NCBI RefSeq assembly: GCF_029784155.1
Contig: NC_073693.1
Coordinates: 313,883,304-313,947,303 of the forward strand
From: Uranotaenia lowii
Taxonomy: Eukaryota; Arthropoda; Insecta; Diptera; Culicidae
Direction: 5' to 3'
DNA: 64,000 bases
The stretch's first letter is position 1. Each line of letters opens with the position of its first letter. Positions 31,357 through 43,735 of this stretch are shown here, piece after piece. A model generated the notes under the pieces. The model saw only the letters and a program-made list of their open reading frames with translations. It searched no databases and was not told the DNA's origin. The translations under genes were made by a program, and so were the position numbers.

Positions 31357-33578
31357 TCATTTTCAAATTATTAAGATTCACTGAAAACCCATTTTCTTGG
31401 CATTTTTGTTTGACAAAATTTGTTATTTAAGAAAGTCTTTAAAGATTTTTTTTAACTTTAATCAATTTAGTTAGTAAGAGATCTTTTATCCCCCGCATCA
31501 TGCGATGCTATGAAAAATTTATCGTTTCTTTATTTGTAAGTTCAATTAAGATCTTCAAAGTTGATGAACCATAATCACATTTTAACCTTTTTTTTTCAAT
31601 AATCTATCATGAAAAAACAAAAAGAACCAAACTTTTTGTGCCCTTACAAATATACTAACACATTTAAGCCATGAAATGAATCATTAATTCTTTTATTTCC
31701 ATGAACAACTGATTCAACGTGCTAAGCTGAATAATTAAAATGTCACCATCAGGATTTCAACTTTCTATACATAGGATGTCGAAAACAGAATGATTTCAAC
31801 CAATCCGACAAATCTGCCCACAGAATTATATTCTGAAGGTTTTTCAGATTAAATGAAATGTCATCATTATAAACCAGAAAAGCGTGTGCTGTTTGGCTTG
31901 TACTGTAAAGACTTTCTCGTATAATTATTAATTAGTTCGGGTAACGTTGATTAATTAGCTACCTAACATAAATTTATGGAGGCATTATAGTTTATTCATA
32001 CTTTTATGAAAAAAATATACTTGTCCTTCCTGTTTAAAGCTTCATTAGCTTCTATTAACCTAATGATTGAAAAATCATACGTTTAGAATTTTTCGTAAAA
32101 AAACCTATTCTTAGGAAGACTCGAGCGAGGCTAAAAAAGCATCCATACGTAGCTGGCAACTGTCACCATCATTCCAGCTATTTTGATCGGTAAGACTTTG
32201 TTTGCCATAAGCGCACGTTCAATCGATTGGTAATATGATATTTTGAAAATTAGATTCCCCCGTGGGAGTGTTCGAGCTGCTTCCAAGTGAGTTCCCAAGT
32301 GGAAAAGGATTCCAAAGCAATGAAAAAGTTCCACCGGGAGATGAAGAGGAGATCAGGCACTAGTAGAGACCAGTAGACTTCTGGGGCTCATCATTTTGTA
32401 TTTTGTCCGCATGTTTACGAAGCGCGTGGCTCTCCGAACGTGGCACCCGGCTGAATGGAATAAAATATGATGGCAGAATTATGATGGTTCATTCCGTTCG
32501 AATGCGCCAACACGAAGTCGATTTGTGCAAAATGACAACGCAAAAGATGATGACGACGACGAGGACTGTGTAAGGCCATCGTCAGGTTTGTTTGAACTGG
32601 TTGGTTCATGTTTTTTTACTGGCTCAAATTTGGCATGTCTTTTCGACAGGTCCAAAGTAATCGGATCAATTTCAGAATACTCATTTTCAATGACATGGAA
32701 CGAGTTGAGCCCCGATGAAAAAAGAAACTAGAGTTATAAAGTCGCTTACAAGCTATGAGGATTGGTTTTCACGTGCCCTAAGAAGCTAAAGAATTTTTCT
32801 CGTGAAAGATGAGCGAAAATTGAAATGGAATTTTATTTCAAACAGCCATGAGAAAGCACACATTTATACGCCTGATCGTAAAAAAAACTGTTTCTAGCGA
32901 CCCAGCAAGTCCTTTCAAAGATTGAACGAGGAGGGTTACTTGTGCCATACAAAAGTCATATTCATACACAGTGACTCGATAACAATAATCTATTTACGAG
33001 CATCTATCCCAATACGAAGAAATCTCCAGCAATGCAATGGGGGTAACTCTCAAGCAAACGGACATGAATATTAAGTGCCACTCGTGTCGAATTTCTCCAG
33101 GATGCGAACATTCTGCTGAGTATCGTGCTTTCTTGCTGCCGTAAAAGAATTAAACGGAATTTCTCGTTCAAAATGTGTACTAAAAATATTGGGTTTCAAT
33201 TCATGATTAAATTGAAAAATTCTCTTACAGAACCCGTTTGTTTTTGGCTACACGCCCGAACATTTTATGTTGACAAAATCGAATGAATCGCATCGAATCA
33301 AATCAGTTTTTTTTACTTATTACTACAAAAAAACTTTTATTTTTATTATCAACGTAATCTTAAGTTAATTTCTAATCAGTTTTAGTCAATTTTTTTTATT
33401 TATTATGTTTCTCATGCATTTTTCTTGTTTTGTTTATAATTCTTGTTTTTTTTGTCATATTTGCTATTTTTGTGATTCTTTATCATTTTGAGCTATTTTT
33501 GTCATTTTTAGTCTTTGGTTTGTACGTGTTTTTGAATTTTATACAATTTTCATCTTTTTGTCATTTTTGAGTACTTAA
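31357..33578. other. Non-coding stretch, no gene recognised
   Basis: No TIR pairs or retroelement frames were seen. The part at about 32100-33240 is more complex and GC-balanced than the T-rich part at 33290-33560. Short open frames occur but resemble nothing. It may be ancestral single-copy DNA surviving between the transposon clusters. Confidence 0.45.
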
Positions 33579-33920
33579 CCCTCATCGGCATTAGAGTGTA
33601 ATTTTGACAATACATTGCAAGTTTGAAGGCTGGTAACTTTTTTCAGAAGCTTCAAAAAACAAAAATTTCTTCGGGGACCCTAAATCAGTTCAAAAGTATT
33701 TTAATATTGCATCTTTACTTTTTTTATGACCGAACCCTGGAAGCCTGGACAAAAAAAAACTCCCTTTTCCGGCTTAGAGTGTCAATTTGACACTCCAAAA
33801 GTAAAATCTATCTAAGTCGTTTTAATTATAATTTATTTCATATATATCTTATATCATTAGAAACATTGTAATGTCAGTAAAATATGTTCAAACATTTTTG
33901 TCTGCCACTTCGATTCTCTA

Positions 33921-35495
33921 CCTCCCCGTGGTGCTAGCTGGGGTGCGAGCAACCTTAGCGGAGATTGGGTACCCAACCCCGGTGGATGCTTTAGTCACAT
34001 GCAGACTGAGTTAGGGGGCTTCGTACGCGTCTGTTCTCCATGTCAGGGGCGGCGTGCGGAGTGCAACAACGTCCTGGTGGTGTTCGGGACCCAAAACAGC
34101 AACATCCCGGCGGTCCTCCTGCGAGATAGTGGGGTTAGCTGCGGGTCTTGCGAGCCCGTGACTACAAAAAACATAAGTAACGAACAACGAACAACAAATT
34201 TGGATGGAAATCGGCAAAGACCCTCGCGACGAAAAGGGAAACTTGGAAACTTGGAACATGGAACTCTAAATTTTGTGGGCAGTACCCACGTGCTCTCCAA
34301 CGAATCGAAGAGCCGCAAATTCGACATCGTAGCGCTGCAGGAGGTATGCTGGAAGAGCTCCACGGTACGAACGTACCCAGGTGATCGTGCCATCTACCAG
34401 AGCTGCGCCAACACACGAGCTTGGAACAGCTTTTGTAGTGATGGGAAAGATGCAAAAGCGCGTGATCGGCTGGTGGTTGATCAACTCACGAATGTGCCGG
34501 TTGAGAATCAAGGGCCGGTTCTTCAACATCAGCATCATCAACGTGCACAGCCCTTATTTCGGAAGTACAGGTGACGACAAAGACGAATTTTACGCGCTGG
34601 ATCGTGAATACGACTGTTGCCCAAAACATGATATCAAGATCGTCATCGGGAATTTTAATGCTCAGGTCGGCCAGGAGGAGGAATTCAAACCGACAATTGG
34701 AAGGTTCAGGGCGCACCAGCTGACCAACGAAAACGGCCTCAGACTTATTGATTTCGCCGCCTCCAAACAAATGGCCGAACGTAGTACCCTTTTCCAGCAC
34801 CGCCTCCCACACAAGTACACCAGGAGATCACCGTACCAAACGCAATCACCTGGAGGAGGAGGAGCTCGAGGAGCTGGAGCAGCTCCATCGTTCCCAAGAA
34901 ACACGAAAGTTCTATCAGAAACTCAACGCATCCCGCAAAGGCTTCGTGCCGCAAGCCGAAATGTGCCGGGATAAGGACGGGGGTATCCTGACGGACAATC
35001 GTGAGGTGATCAAAAGGTGGAAGCAGCATTTCGACGAACACCTGAACGTCGCACATGCAGGAGATCAAGACGGTGGGGGAAGGTACATCGTCGGCGTAGC
35101 CAACGACGTAGAGGAGCCACTCCCAACGATGAGTGAAGTTAAGGAAGCCATTCGCCAGCTGAATAGAAACAAGTCGGCTGGGAAGGATGGCATCGCAGCT
35201 GAACTCATCAAAATGGGCCCGAACAAGTTGGCCGATTGCCTACACCGGTTGATAATCCGGATCTGGGACATAGAACAGCTACCGGAAGAGTGGAAGGAGG
35301 GGGTAATATGCCCCATCTACAAGAAGGGCGACAAATTGGACTGTGAGAACTACCGATCGATCACTGTCCTCAATGCCGCCTACAAAGTGTTGTCCCGAAT
35401 CCTACTCCGCCGCCTAACGCCACGAGCAAACACATTCGTGGGAAGTCATCAGGCCAGCTTCATGGAGGGACGGTCTACGACGGACCAGATATTCA
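33921..35495 (+). pseudogene. LINE fragment: 5' region, endonuclease and N-terminal RT
   Basis: Begins CCTCCCCGTGGTGCTAGC, presumably the 5' UTR. An apurinic-type endonuclease follows in two frames (FDIVALQEVCWKSSTV; FNISIINVHSPYFGS; IVIGNFNAQVG, where the usual GDFN has become GNFN). Then comes an RT N-terminus in a third frame (RNKSAGKDGIAAELIK, VICPIYKKGDKLDCENYRS, GSHQASFMEGRSTTDQIF). The sequence stops there, before the catalytic palm. Loss of the 3' end is unusual for a LINE and suggests a later deletion. It lies inside the piggyBac-like element. Confidence 0.85.
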
Positions 35496-35789
35496 TTAGA
35501 CCGGTTGTTCCACCGCCAGGTTGTTCCCGGATTTTCATTGCTTTTACTTGCTTTGGGCCAATCAAAAGTATATTCATTGGAAAGCAAATTTAATCTACAT
35601 TCTGAGGTGCACGCTGTGAAATTTCACAAAAATATGAAAATTATAAACGTAAAATCATTCCTGAATTTCTAGAACCACAAGCAGCACGTCCAGAAAAACG
35701 TGTTTGTTTGCTCTCCAAGTAGGTACGGTGTGGGTGGTGATTTGGGCAGAGAGCCAAGCCGAGAGCCGAAATAATGAGGCATGTCGTGA

Positions 35790-35930
35790 CCAGTGATGGC
35801 AACCTTCCAGATTTTTTCTGATTCTTCCAGACTTTTTGGACTTTTGCCAGACATTTTTTCAGGATTCCAGACTTCCAGACTTTTGACATTTCTTCCAGAC
35901 AATTTCAGACTTTTGGCTTAGGACATAAAT
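35790..35930. repeat. Degenerate CCAGACTTTT short repeat
   Basis: About eight variants of TTCCAGAC with T-rich spacers occur within 140 bp on the plus strand. It is pyrimidine-rich and imperfect. Class unknown. Confidence 0.5.
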
Positions 35931-36808
35931 TGTTCTACGAAACTATGAAAATTCGAAATGGCCAAATGGCCATGGAAATATGGCAGAAAATGATTAAAAT
36001 TTATGAATTATGAATGCAGTGATTGAAAGCTATGTACAGTATCTCCAATTTTCAGTTTCAATTTTCGAAAAGCTGTCAAATGAAAGAAAAATGCTTTTGA
36101 CAGTAAATTCATCTCAGTGAAGTTCATTCGTTCATTCATTCATTTTGTTGCATTAAAAATCTTAAGACAACAAAATGTTAGAATTAGAATAAATTTTGTA
36201 GTCATATTTTTTCAAAAACTCTACCATCGCTCAAACAGTTTTTACTAGCAATCGAATGAAAAGTAGGTTTTTCAGACCACTTTTTTGCACTTTTTGTGAC
36301 CCTTTCATTGAAAAAATTTAAAAAAAAATTTCCTGGCTTCATGATGTAGACATTAACTTCCGCTCTCATATGCATAAGACAAATATTTTTTTTGAACGAG
36401 TAATGTATGAACTACAGCAGTTTTCCTGAGGCATGATTTTTTTTCTTCCATACTGAATAAAGAGAAAACTAGTAGCTTTAGCTATATACAATGTTCCAAA
36501 CATATTTTACTGACATTACAAGGTTTCTATTGATATAAGTTTTACATGAAATTAATTATAATTCAAACGAATTAGATAGATTTTACTTTTGGAGTGTCAA
36601 ATTGACACTCTATGTCTGAAAAGGGAGTTTTTTTGTACAGGCTTCCAGGGATCGTCAATAAAAAAAAGTAAAGATACAATATTCAAGAACCTTTGAAATC
36701 ATTTGGGGTCCCCGAAGAAATTTTTGTTTTTTGAAGCTTCTATAAAAAAGTTACAAGCCTTCAAACTTGCAGATATGTAGTGTCAAAATGACACTCTAAT
36801 GCGGATGT

Positions 36809-37250
36809 ATGTTGTATGTATGTTGGTAATCCACCATGGGTGCACGGATTCACCGCAGTTTCTGCCAAAGTATGGGTTCACATACATCCTTAGATTATTA
36901 GGTTCGACAAATCTCCAATGCAGTGCGCCGCCATACCCGGACCCCATGGCTTCGTATGAACTGTTATGTGGTGAATGTATTGCGGGTGTTGATGTAGGTA
37001 GAACGAATCAATCAGGTGGGCTTGTTTACTTACAGGTATTCCGGCATCCTATATACCTGGCCAGCTGGCAACTGATTGAACATTCCAATTATATAGTCAG
37101 TTATATAATGAAACACATCTTACCTGTCGGCCCGCTTATGGGATTCGAACCCAAAAGTTTTTCTTGCCGATACCGGGAATCGAACCCAGTACGCCTGGCG
37201 TACCAATACCAGACTCGCGCCAGCCTATCCACTAGACCACATCGGCGCTT
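36809..37250 (-). mobile_element. tRNA-derived SINE, family 1, minus-strand copy
   Basis: On the minus strand the head reads GCGCCGATGTGGTCTAGTGG, with A-box TGGTCTAGTGGA and B-box GGGTTCGATTCCC. A second B-box-like GGGTTCGAATCCC follows a few bases later. The tail at the left ends in ATGT-type repeats. Flanking duplications are 26 bp (36783-36808 and 37251-37276). It lies within the right TIR of the piggyBac-like element. The second copy is at 55705-56082. Confidence 0.88.
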
Positions 37251-37283
37251 TCAAAATGACACTCTAATGCGGATGTGGGTTAA

Positions 37284-38003
37284 AATAAAAACATCAGAGT
37301 TTCATCAACTACTTTGAAAATATTGATAGAAAAATTTCATACAAACATTCTTAAATGTTTTTGACTTCTGACTCTGTTGAATCATTTTATGTTTTAGAAC
37401 AAAGTAGGAAGTTTCTTATCAGTTTTCAACATTTTTGGTTTTAAATTTTTGAAAGCCCGGCACCGCTTATAACGTTTTTGATAAACTTGGCCTGTTTATA
37501 GATAAAACCTTTTTGCATCTTGTGACCAAATTCCCAGTTTTTCAATGGAATTACAGTGATTATTGTGAAGCAATCTTAATTATTTGTAGCTGAATTATTT
37601 TTTCAGTCATTTTGCACTTGAACAGTCGTTGAATGTTGTGAAGCGTTAGTTCGATAGCTGAACTGAAATTTGTTTCATGAAAAAATAACATCTGAGAGAG
37701 AGATGGCAGCTTGCCGATGCTTTTTTAAACGCCACTCTAGCTTTAATTCAAAAAGTTACATCGGCAAGTTTAAGCAATAATCAAATCTTACATAAACCTT
37801 GTAGTAAGGTTTATTGAGCCTAGCATTTGAAAACGATTGAACAAAATATGAGTATTTGTACGCACACATATTTGGAAAAAAAAATCAGTTTGCTGTGTCA
37901 ATTTTATTACAGTGCCAAAGAATGATGAAAAATTTACCGGAAATACCGTCCCAATAGCCGGTATTTCCGGTATTGGAAAATGGACGGTTTTACCGGTTTC
38001 GGT
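37284..38003. other. Non-coding stretch
   Basis: No gene seen. An inverted pair CTTGCCGATG/CATCGGCAAG lies at about 37711-37771. A CCGGTA-rich patch at about 37936-38005 precedes the mariner relic. Confidence 0.4.
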
Positions 38004-38171
38004 ATGGACATCGCTGTTTGGAGTATGTTGGAGGCCGAAGTCTGCTCTAAGAAACATGAAGGTGTGGAGGTCCTGAAGCGACATCTCGTTGCAGCCTGAG
38101 ATAAAATACCACAAGAACACATGCGAACCTCATACGATGCGTTCCTCGACCGTCTGCGGCGGGTGGTTTAA
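38004..38171 (+). pseudogene. Tc1/mariner-type transposase, C-terminal relic
   Basis: Reads IAVWSMLEAEVCSKKHEGV, then VEVLKRHLVAA, stop (TGA at 38097-38099), DKIPQEHMRTSYDAFLDRL and a final stop. This pattern of a W-x-x-L-E block, a short helix, then a D-F-x-x-R-L block is the end of mariner-type transposases, where the stop position is normally Trp. Only about 55 codons remain and no TIR was found. Confidence 0.65.
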
Positions 38172-38579
38172 ACTCAAGGGCGAAAAAGTTGAACTTAAAC
38201 AACAAACTAAACGGTACTTAAAGAAATCCATTCTCGAAAATAGATATTTAAAAATCACTTTCCGATACCCAGTTTCTCGGGACCAGGGATTGAAATGCTC
38301 TTGCTCAAGCGGCTGAGCATCAAAGCTCTTGAAGCTCGAGAGCGAAGAAAGCTGGAGCCAATTCTAGCCCACCAATAAATGCTCAAATTAAGCTCATACC
38401 TCTTCTGGCTCTAGGAGACAAGGTTTTGCATTTTGCTTTGAGTTTGTTAGCTCAAGGAGCCGAAATTTCTTGAGCTTGCTGGCTCAGCAAAATTGTAACA
38501 CTTGAGCCAAATGATGTGTATTGACTTTGCTATTGTGGTGCTGTGTGAGCCAACGGCTTTATATGCACCAGAAACTGTG

Positions 38580-41500
38580 GAAGGGCTTGTTGGGATTAAT
38601 AAAATCAATGTTAGAGATTTCTTGTAACTGGTAAAAGTTACCAGCACTAGTAACTATGAAATAGTGAGATTTACATTTTTTCAGGGAAAAACGCCAAATG
38701 AAAGGGCTTATTGTGAGGAATATTAAAATCAATGTTGGAGAGTTCTAGTAACTAGTAAAAGTTACCAGCACTAGTAACTATGAAATAGTAAAATTTACAA
38801 TTTTTCGGGAAAAACGCCAAATGAAAGGGCTTATTGTGAGGAATATTAAAAACAATGTTAGATAGTTCTAGTAACTAGTAAAAGTTACCAGCACTAGTAA
38901 CTATGAAATAGTAAAATTTACATTTTTTCGGGAAAAACGCTAAATGAAAGGGCTTTTTGCGAAGGATATTAAAATTAATGTGAGAGAGTTCTAGTTACTA
39001 CTTAAAGTTACCAGCACTAGTAACTATGAAATAGTAAAATTTACATTTTTTCGGGAAAAACGCTAAATGAAAGGGCTTTTTGCGAGGATTATTAAAATCA
39101 ATGTTAGAGAGTTCTAGTTACTAGTTAAAGTTACCAGCACTAGTAACTATGAAATAGTAAAATTTACATTTTTTCGGGAAAAACGCCAAATGAAAGGGCT
39201 TTGCGAGGATTATTAAAATCAATGTTAGAGAGTTCTAGTAACTAGTAAAAGTTACCAGCACTAGTAACTATGTAATAGTGAGATTTACAAATTTTTTGGA
39301 AAAACGCCAAATGAAAGGGCTTTTTGCGTGGATTATTAAAATCAATGTTAAAGATTTCTTGTAACTGGTAAAAGTTACCAGCACTAGTAACTATGAAATA
39401 GTAAAATTTACATTTTTTCGGGAAAAAACGCCAAATGAAAGGGCTTTTTGCGTGGATTATTAAAATCAATGTTAGAGAGTTCTAGTTACTACTAAAAGTT
39501 ACCAGCACTAGTAACTATGAAATAGTAAAATTTACAATTTTTCGGGAAAAACGCCAAATGAAAGGGCTTTTTGCGAGGATTATTAAAAACAATGTTAAGA
39601 GGTTTTGTAACTAGTAAAAGTTACCAGCACTAGTAACTATGAAATAGTAAAATTTACATTTTTTCGGGAAAAACGCCAAATGAAAGGGCTTTTTGCGAGG
39701 ATTATTAAAATTAATGTGAGAGAGTTCTAGTTACTACTTAAAGTTACCAGCACTAGTAACTATGAAATAGTAAAATTTACATTTTTTCGGGAAAAACGCT
39801 AAATGAAAGGGCTTTTTGCGAGGATTATTAAAATCAATGTTAGAGAGTTCTAGTTACTAGTTAAAGTTACCAGCACTAGTAACTATGAAATAGTAAAATT
39901 TACATTTTTTCGGGAAAAACGCCAAATGAAAGGGCTTTGCGAGGATTATTAAAATCAATGTTAGAGAGTTCTAGTAACTAGTAAAAGTTACCAGCACTAG
40001 TAACTATGAAATAGTGAGATTTACAAATTTTTTGGAAAAAACGCCAAATGAAAGGGCTTTTTGCGTGGATTATTAAAATCAATGTTAAAGATTTCTTGTA
40101 ACTGGTAAAAGTTACCAGCACTAGTAACTATGAAATAGTAAAATTTAAATTTTTTCGGGAAAAACGCCAAATGAAAGGGCTTTTTGCGAGGATTATTAAA
40201 ATCAATGTTAGAGAGTTCTAGTTACTAGTAAAAGTTACCAGCACTAGTAACTATGAAATAGTAAAATTTACAATTTTTCGGGAAAAACGCCAAATGAAAG
40301 GGCTTTTTGCGAGGATTATTAAAATCAATGTTAGAGAGTTCTAGTTACTAGTTAAAGTTACCAGCACTAGTAACTATGAAATAGTAAAATTTACAATTTT
40401 TCGGGAAAAACGCCAAATGAAAGGGCTTTTTGCGAGGATTATTAAAAACAATGTTAGAGAGTTCTAGTAACTAGTAAAAGTTACCAGCACTAGTAACTAT
40501 GAAATAGTAAAATTTACAATTTTTCGGGAAAAACGCCAAATGAAAGGGCTTTGCGAGGATTATTAAAATCAATGTTAGAGAGTTCTAGTAACTAGTAAAA
40601 GTTACCAGCACTAGTAACTATGAAAAAGTGAGATTTACAATTTTTTTGGAAAAACGCCAAATGAAAGGGCTTTTTGCGTGGATTATTAAAATCAATGTTA
40701 GAGAGTTCTAGTTACTAGTAAAAGTTACCAGCACTAGTAACTATGAAATAGTAAAATTTACATTTTTTCGGGAAAAACGCCAAATGAAAGGGCTTTTTGC
40801 GAGGATTATTAAAATAAATGTTAGAGAGTTCTAGTTACTAGTTAAAGTTACCAGCACTAGTAACTATGAAATAGTAAAATTTACATTTTTTCGGAAAAAA
40901 AACGCCAAATGAAAGGGCTTTTTGCGAGGATTATTAAAATCAATGTAAGAGAGTTCTAGTTACTAGTTAAAGTTACCAGCACTAGTAACTATGAAATAGT
41001 AAAATTTACAATTTTTCGGGAAAAACGCCAAATGAAAGGGCTTTTTGCGAGGATTATTAAAATCAATGTGAGAGAGTTCTAGTTACTAGTTAAAGTTACC
41101 AGCACTAGTAACTATGAAATAGTAAAATTTACATTTTTTCGGGAAAAACGCTAAATGAAAGGGCTTTTTGCGAGGATTATTAAAATCAATGTTAGAGAGT
41201 TCTAGTTACTAGTTAAAGTTACCAGCACTAGTAACTATGAAATAGTAAAATTTACATTTTTTCGGAAAAAACGCCAAATGAAAGGGCTTTTTGCGAGGAT
41301 TATTAAAATCAATGTTAGAGAGTTTTAGTAACTAGTAAAAGTTACCAGCACTAGTAACTATGAAATAGTGAGATTTACAAATTTTCGGGAAAAACGCCAA
41401 ATGAAAGGGCTTTTTGCGTGGATTATTAAAATCAATGTTAAAGAGTTCTAGTTACTAGAAAAAGTTACTAGTTCAAGTAACTATGAAATAGTAAAATTTC

Positions 41501-41690
41501 GAAATTTTCGGGAAAGCGCCAAATGAAAGGGCTTGTTGCGAGGATTAATAAAATCAATGTTAGAAATTACTAGTTACTGGTAAAAGTTACCAGCACTAGA
41601 AACTATGAAATAGTAAAATTTTGAAATTATCGGAAAAAATTTCGAAATTAGAGGGCTTGTTGCGAGGATTATTAAAATCAAAGTTTATGT
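38580..41690 (+). repeat. Tandem array, about 25 units of 122 bp, forward orientation
   Basis: Each unit carries GTTACCAGCACTAGTAACTA, GAAATAGTAAAATTTACA, TCGGGAAAAACGCC and AAATGAAAGGGCT in that order. Units are very similar, with the last two more diverged. Variants recur in order: the run of units at about 38945-39690 repeats at about 39690-40430 (period near 740 bp, six units), an incipient higher-order repeat. Confidence 0.93.
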
Positions 41691-41699
41691 GTTAAAAAT

Positions 41700-43455
41700 G
41701 TGTAAGTTTTCTTACTTCATAGTTACTAGTGCTGGTAACTTTAACTAGTTACTAAAACTCTCTAACATTGATTTTTATAATCCTCACAAAAAGCCCTTTC
41801 ATTTGGCGTTTTTCCCGAAAACTTGTTAATTTTACTATTTCATAGTTACTAGTGCTGGTAACTTTTACTAGTTACTAGAACTCTCTAACATTGTTTTTAA
41901 TAATCCTCGCAAAAAGCCCTTTCATTTGGCGTTTTTCCCGAAAAATTGTAAATTTTACTATTTCATAGTTACTAGTGCTGGTAACTTTAACTAGTAACTA
42001 GAACTCTCTAACATTGATTTTAATAATCCACGCAAAAAGCACTTTCATTTGGCGTTTTTTCCGAAAAATTGTAAATTTTACTATTTCATAGTTACTAGTG
42101 CTGGTAACTTTTACTAGTTACTAGAACTCTCCAACTTTGATTTTAATATTCCTCACAATAAGCCCTTTCATTTGGCGTTTTTCCCTGAAAATATGTAAAT
42201 CTCACTATCTCATAGTTACTAGTGCTGGTAACTTTTACTAGTTACTAGAACTCTCTTACATTGATTTTAATATTCCTCACAATAAGCCCTTTCATTTGGC
42301 GTTTTTCCCGAAAAATTGTAAATTTTACTATTTCATAGTTACTAGTGCTGGTAACTTTTACTAGTTACTAGAACTCTCCAACATTGATTTTAATAATCCT
42401 CACAATAAGCCCTTTCATTTGGCGTTTTTCCCGAAAAATTGTAAATTTTACTATTTCATAGTTACTAGTGCTGGTAACTTTAACTAGTAACTAGAACTCT
42501 CTAACATTGATTTTAATAATCCACGCAAAAAGCACTTTCATTTGGCGTTTTTTCCGAAAAATTGTAAATTTTACTATTTCATAGTTACTAGTGCTGGTAA
42601 CTTTTACTAGTTACTAGAACTCTCCAACTTTGATTTTAATATTCCTCACAATAAGCCCTTTCGTTTGGCGTTTTTCCCGAAAAATTGTAAATTTTACTAT
42701 TTCATAGTTACTAGTGCTGGTAACTTTTACTAGTTACTAGAACTCTCTTACATTGATTTTAATAATCCTCGCAAAAAGCCCTTTCATTTAGCGTTTTTTT
42801 CCGAAAAAATGTAAATTTTACTATTTCATAGTTACTAGTGCTGGTAACTTTAACTAGTAACTAGAACTCTCTAACATTGATTTTAATAATCCTCGCAAAA
42901 AGCCCTTTCATTTGGCGTTTTTCCCGAAAAATTGTAAATTTTACTATTTCATAGTTACTAGTGCTGGTAACTTTTAATAGTTACTAGAACTCTCCAACAT
43001 TGATTTTAATAATCCTCACAATAAGCCCTTTCATTTGGCGTTTTTCCCGAAAAATTGTAAATTTTACTATTTCATAGTTACTAGTGCTGGTAACTTTTAC
43101 TAGTTACTAGAACTCTCTAACATTGATTTTAATAATCCTCGCAAAACGCCCTTTCATTTGGCGTTTTTCCCGAAAAATTGTAAATTTTACTATTTCATAG
43201 TTACTAGTGCTGGTAACTTTAAGTAGTAACTAGAACTCTCTTACATTGATTTTAATATTCCTCACAATAAGCCCTTTCATTTGGCGTTTTTCCCGAAAAA
43301 TTGTAAATTTTACTATTTCATAGTTACTAGTGCTGGTAACTTTTTCTAGTTACTAGAACTCTCTAACATTGATTTTAATATTCCTCACAAAAAGCTCTTT
43401 CATTTGGCGTTTTTCCCGAAAATTTGTGAATTTTACTATTTCATAGTTACTAGTT
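41700..43455 (-). repeat. Tandem array, about 14 units of 122 bp, reverse orientation
   Basis: This is the same unit read on the other strand (CATAGTTACTAGTGCTGGTA, then CCCTTTCATTTGGCG). Orientation switches at about 41690-41710. Within this arm a four-unit block seems duplicated: the rare variant CCACGCAAAAAGCACTTTC occurs at about 42029 and 42521. Confidence 0.93.
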
Positions 43456-43735
43456 ACAAAAAAGCAGGCGTTGGCTGGAACAGCAGCAGTGAAAACAAGC
43501 TCAACGAATTTGAATCGGTTGAGCCAACAAGCTCAAGCTCCTCTGGAGGCATGAGCTAACGGGCTCACGAGGCAAAAAAAGAGCTAAGGTTTCTTCCAAA
43601 TAAGAGCTTAGCAATGCGAAGCTCCGGAGACAAAAACGATAGGAGCTTCGTCGATTGCTTTGTAAGCGGAGCTATGGAAATCAAGAGCTATGAAGCTCGC
43701 TCAAAAGAGCTTAATTTTCAATCCCTGCTCGGGAC

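Larger units (their letters stand above)
33579..37279. mobile_element. piggyBac-like TTAA element with 300-bp inverted ends and nested retroelements
   Basis: TTAA flanks both ends (33575-33578 and 37280-37283). The TIRs start CCCTCATCGGCATTAGAGTG on the left and CCCACATCCGCATTAGAGTG on the right. Inverted similarity continues for about 300 bp (33579-33895 against 36480-36808), including a palindromic GAGTGTCAAWTTGACACTC and a CTTCGGGGACC block. The right TIR is interrupted by a SINE and the interior holds a LINE fragment. No piggyBac transposase frame is seen. Confidence 0.85.
38284..43727. mobile_element. hAT-type non-autonomous element filled by an inverted 122-bp satellite
   Basis: The ends are CAGGGATTGAAA, inverted, each flanked by the 8-bp duplication CTCGGGAC (38276-38283 and 43728-43735), diagnostic of hAT insertion. 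Inside each end is about 180-270 bp rich in GAGCTC/AGCTC-like words. The remaining 4.9 kb is a tandem satellite of about 122 bp per unit, some 25 units in one orientation, then about 14 in the opposite one. There is no transposase frame. The whole 5.4-kb structure may have moved as one unit, or the array may have expanded after a small insertion. Confidence 0.92.

Noticed and set aside
36799..37317. 172-codon plus-strand open frame
   Set aside because: It runs through the antisense strand of a SINE and the transposon end, so it is a chance frame.
38580..43455. CRISPR-like regular array
   Set aside because: Units are contiguous tandem repeats with no unique spacers, in an animal genome and inside a hAT element.
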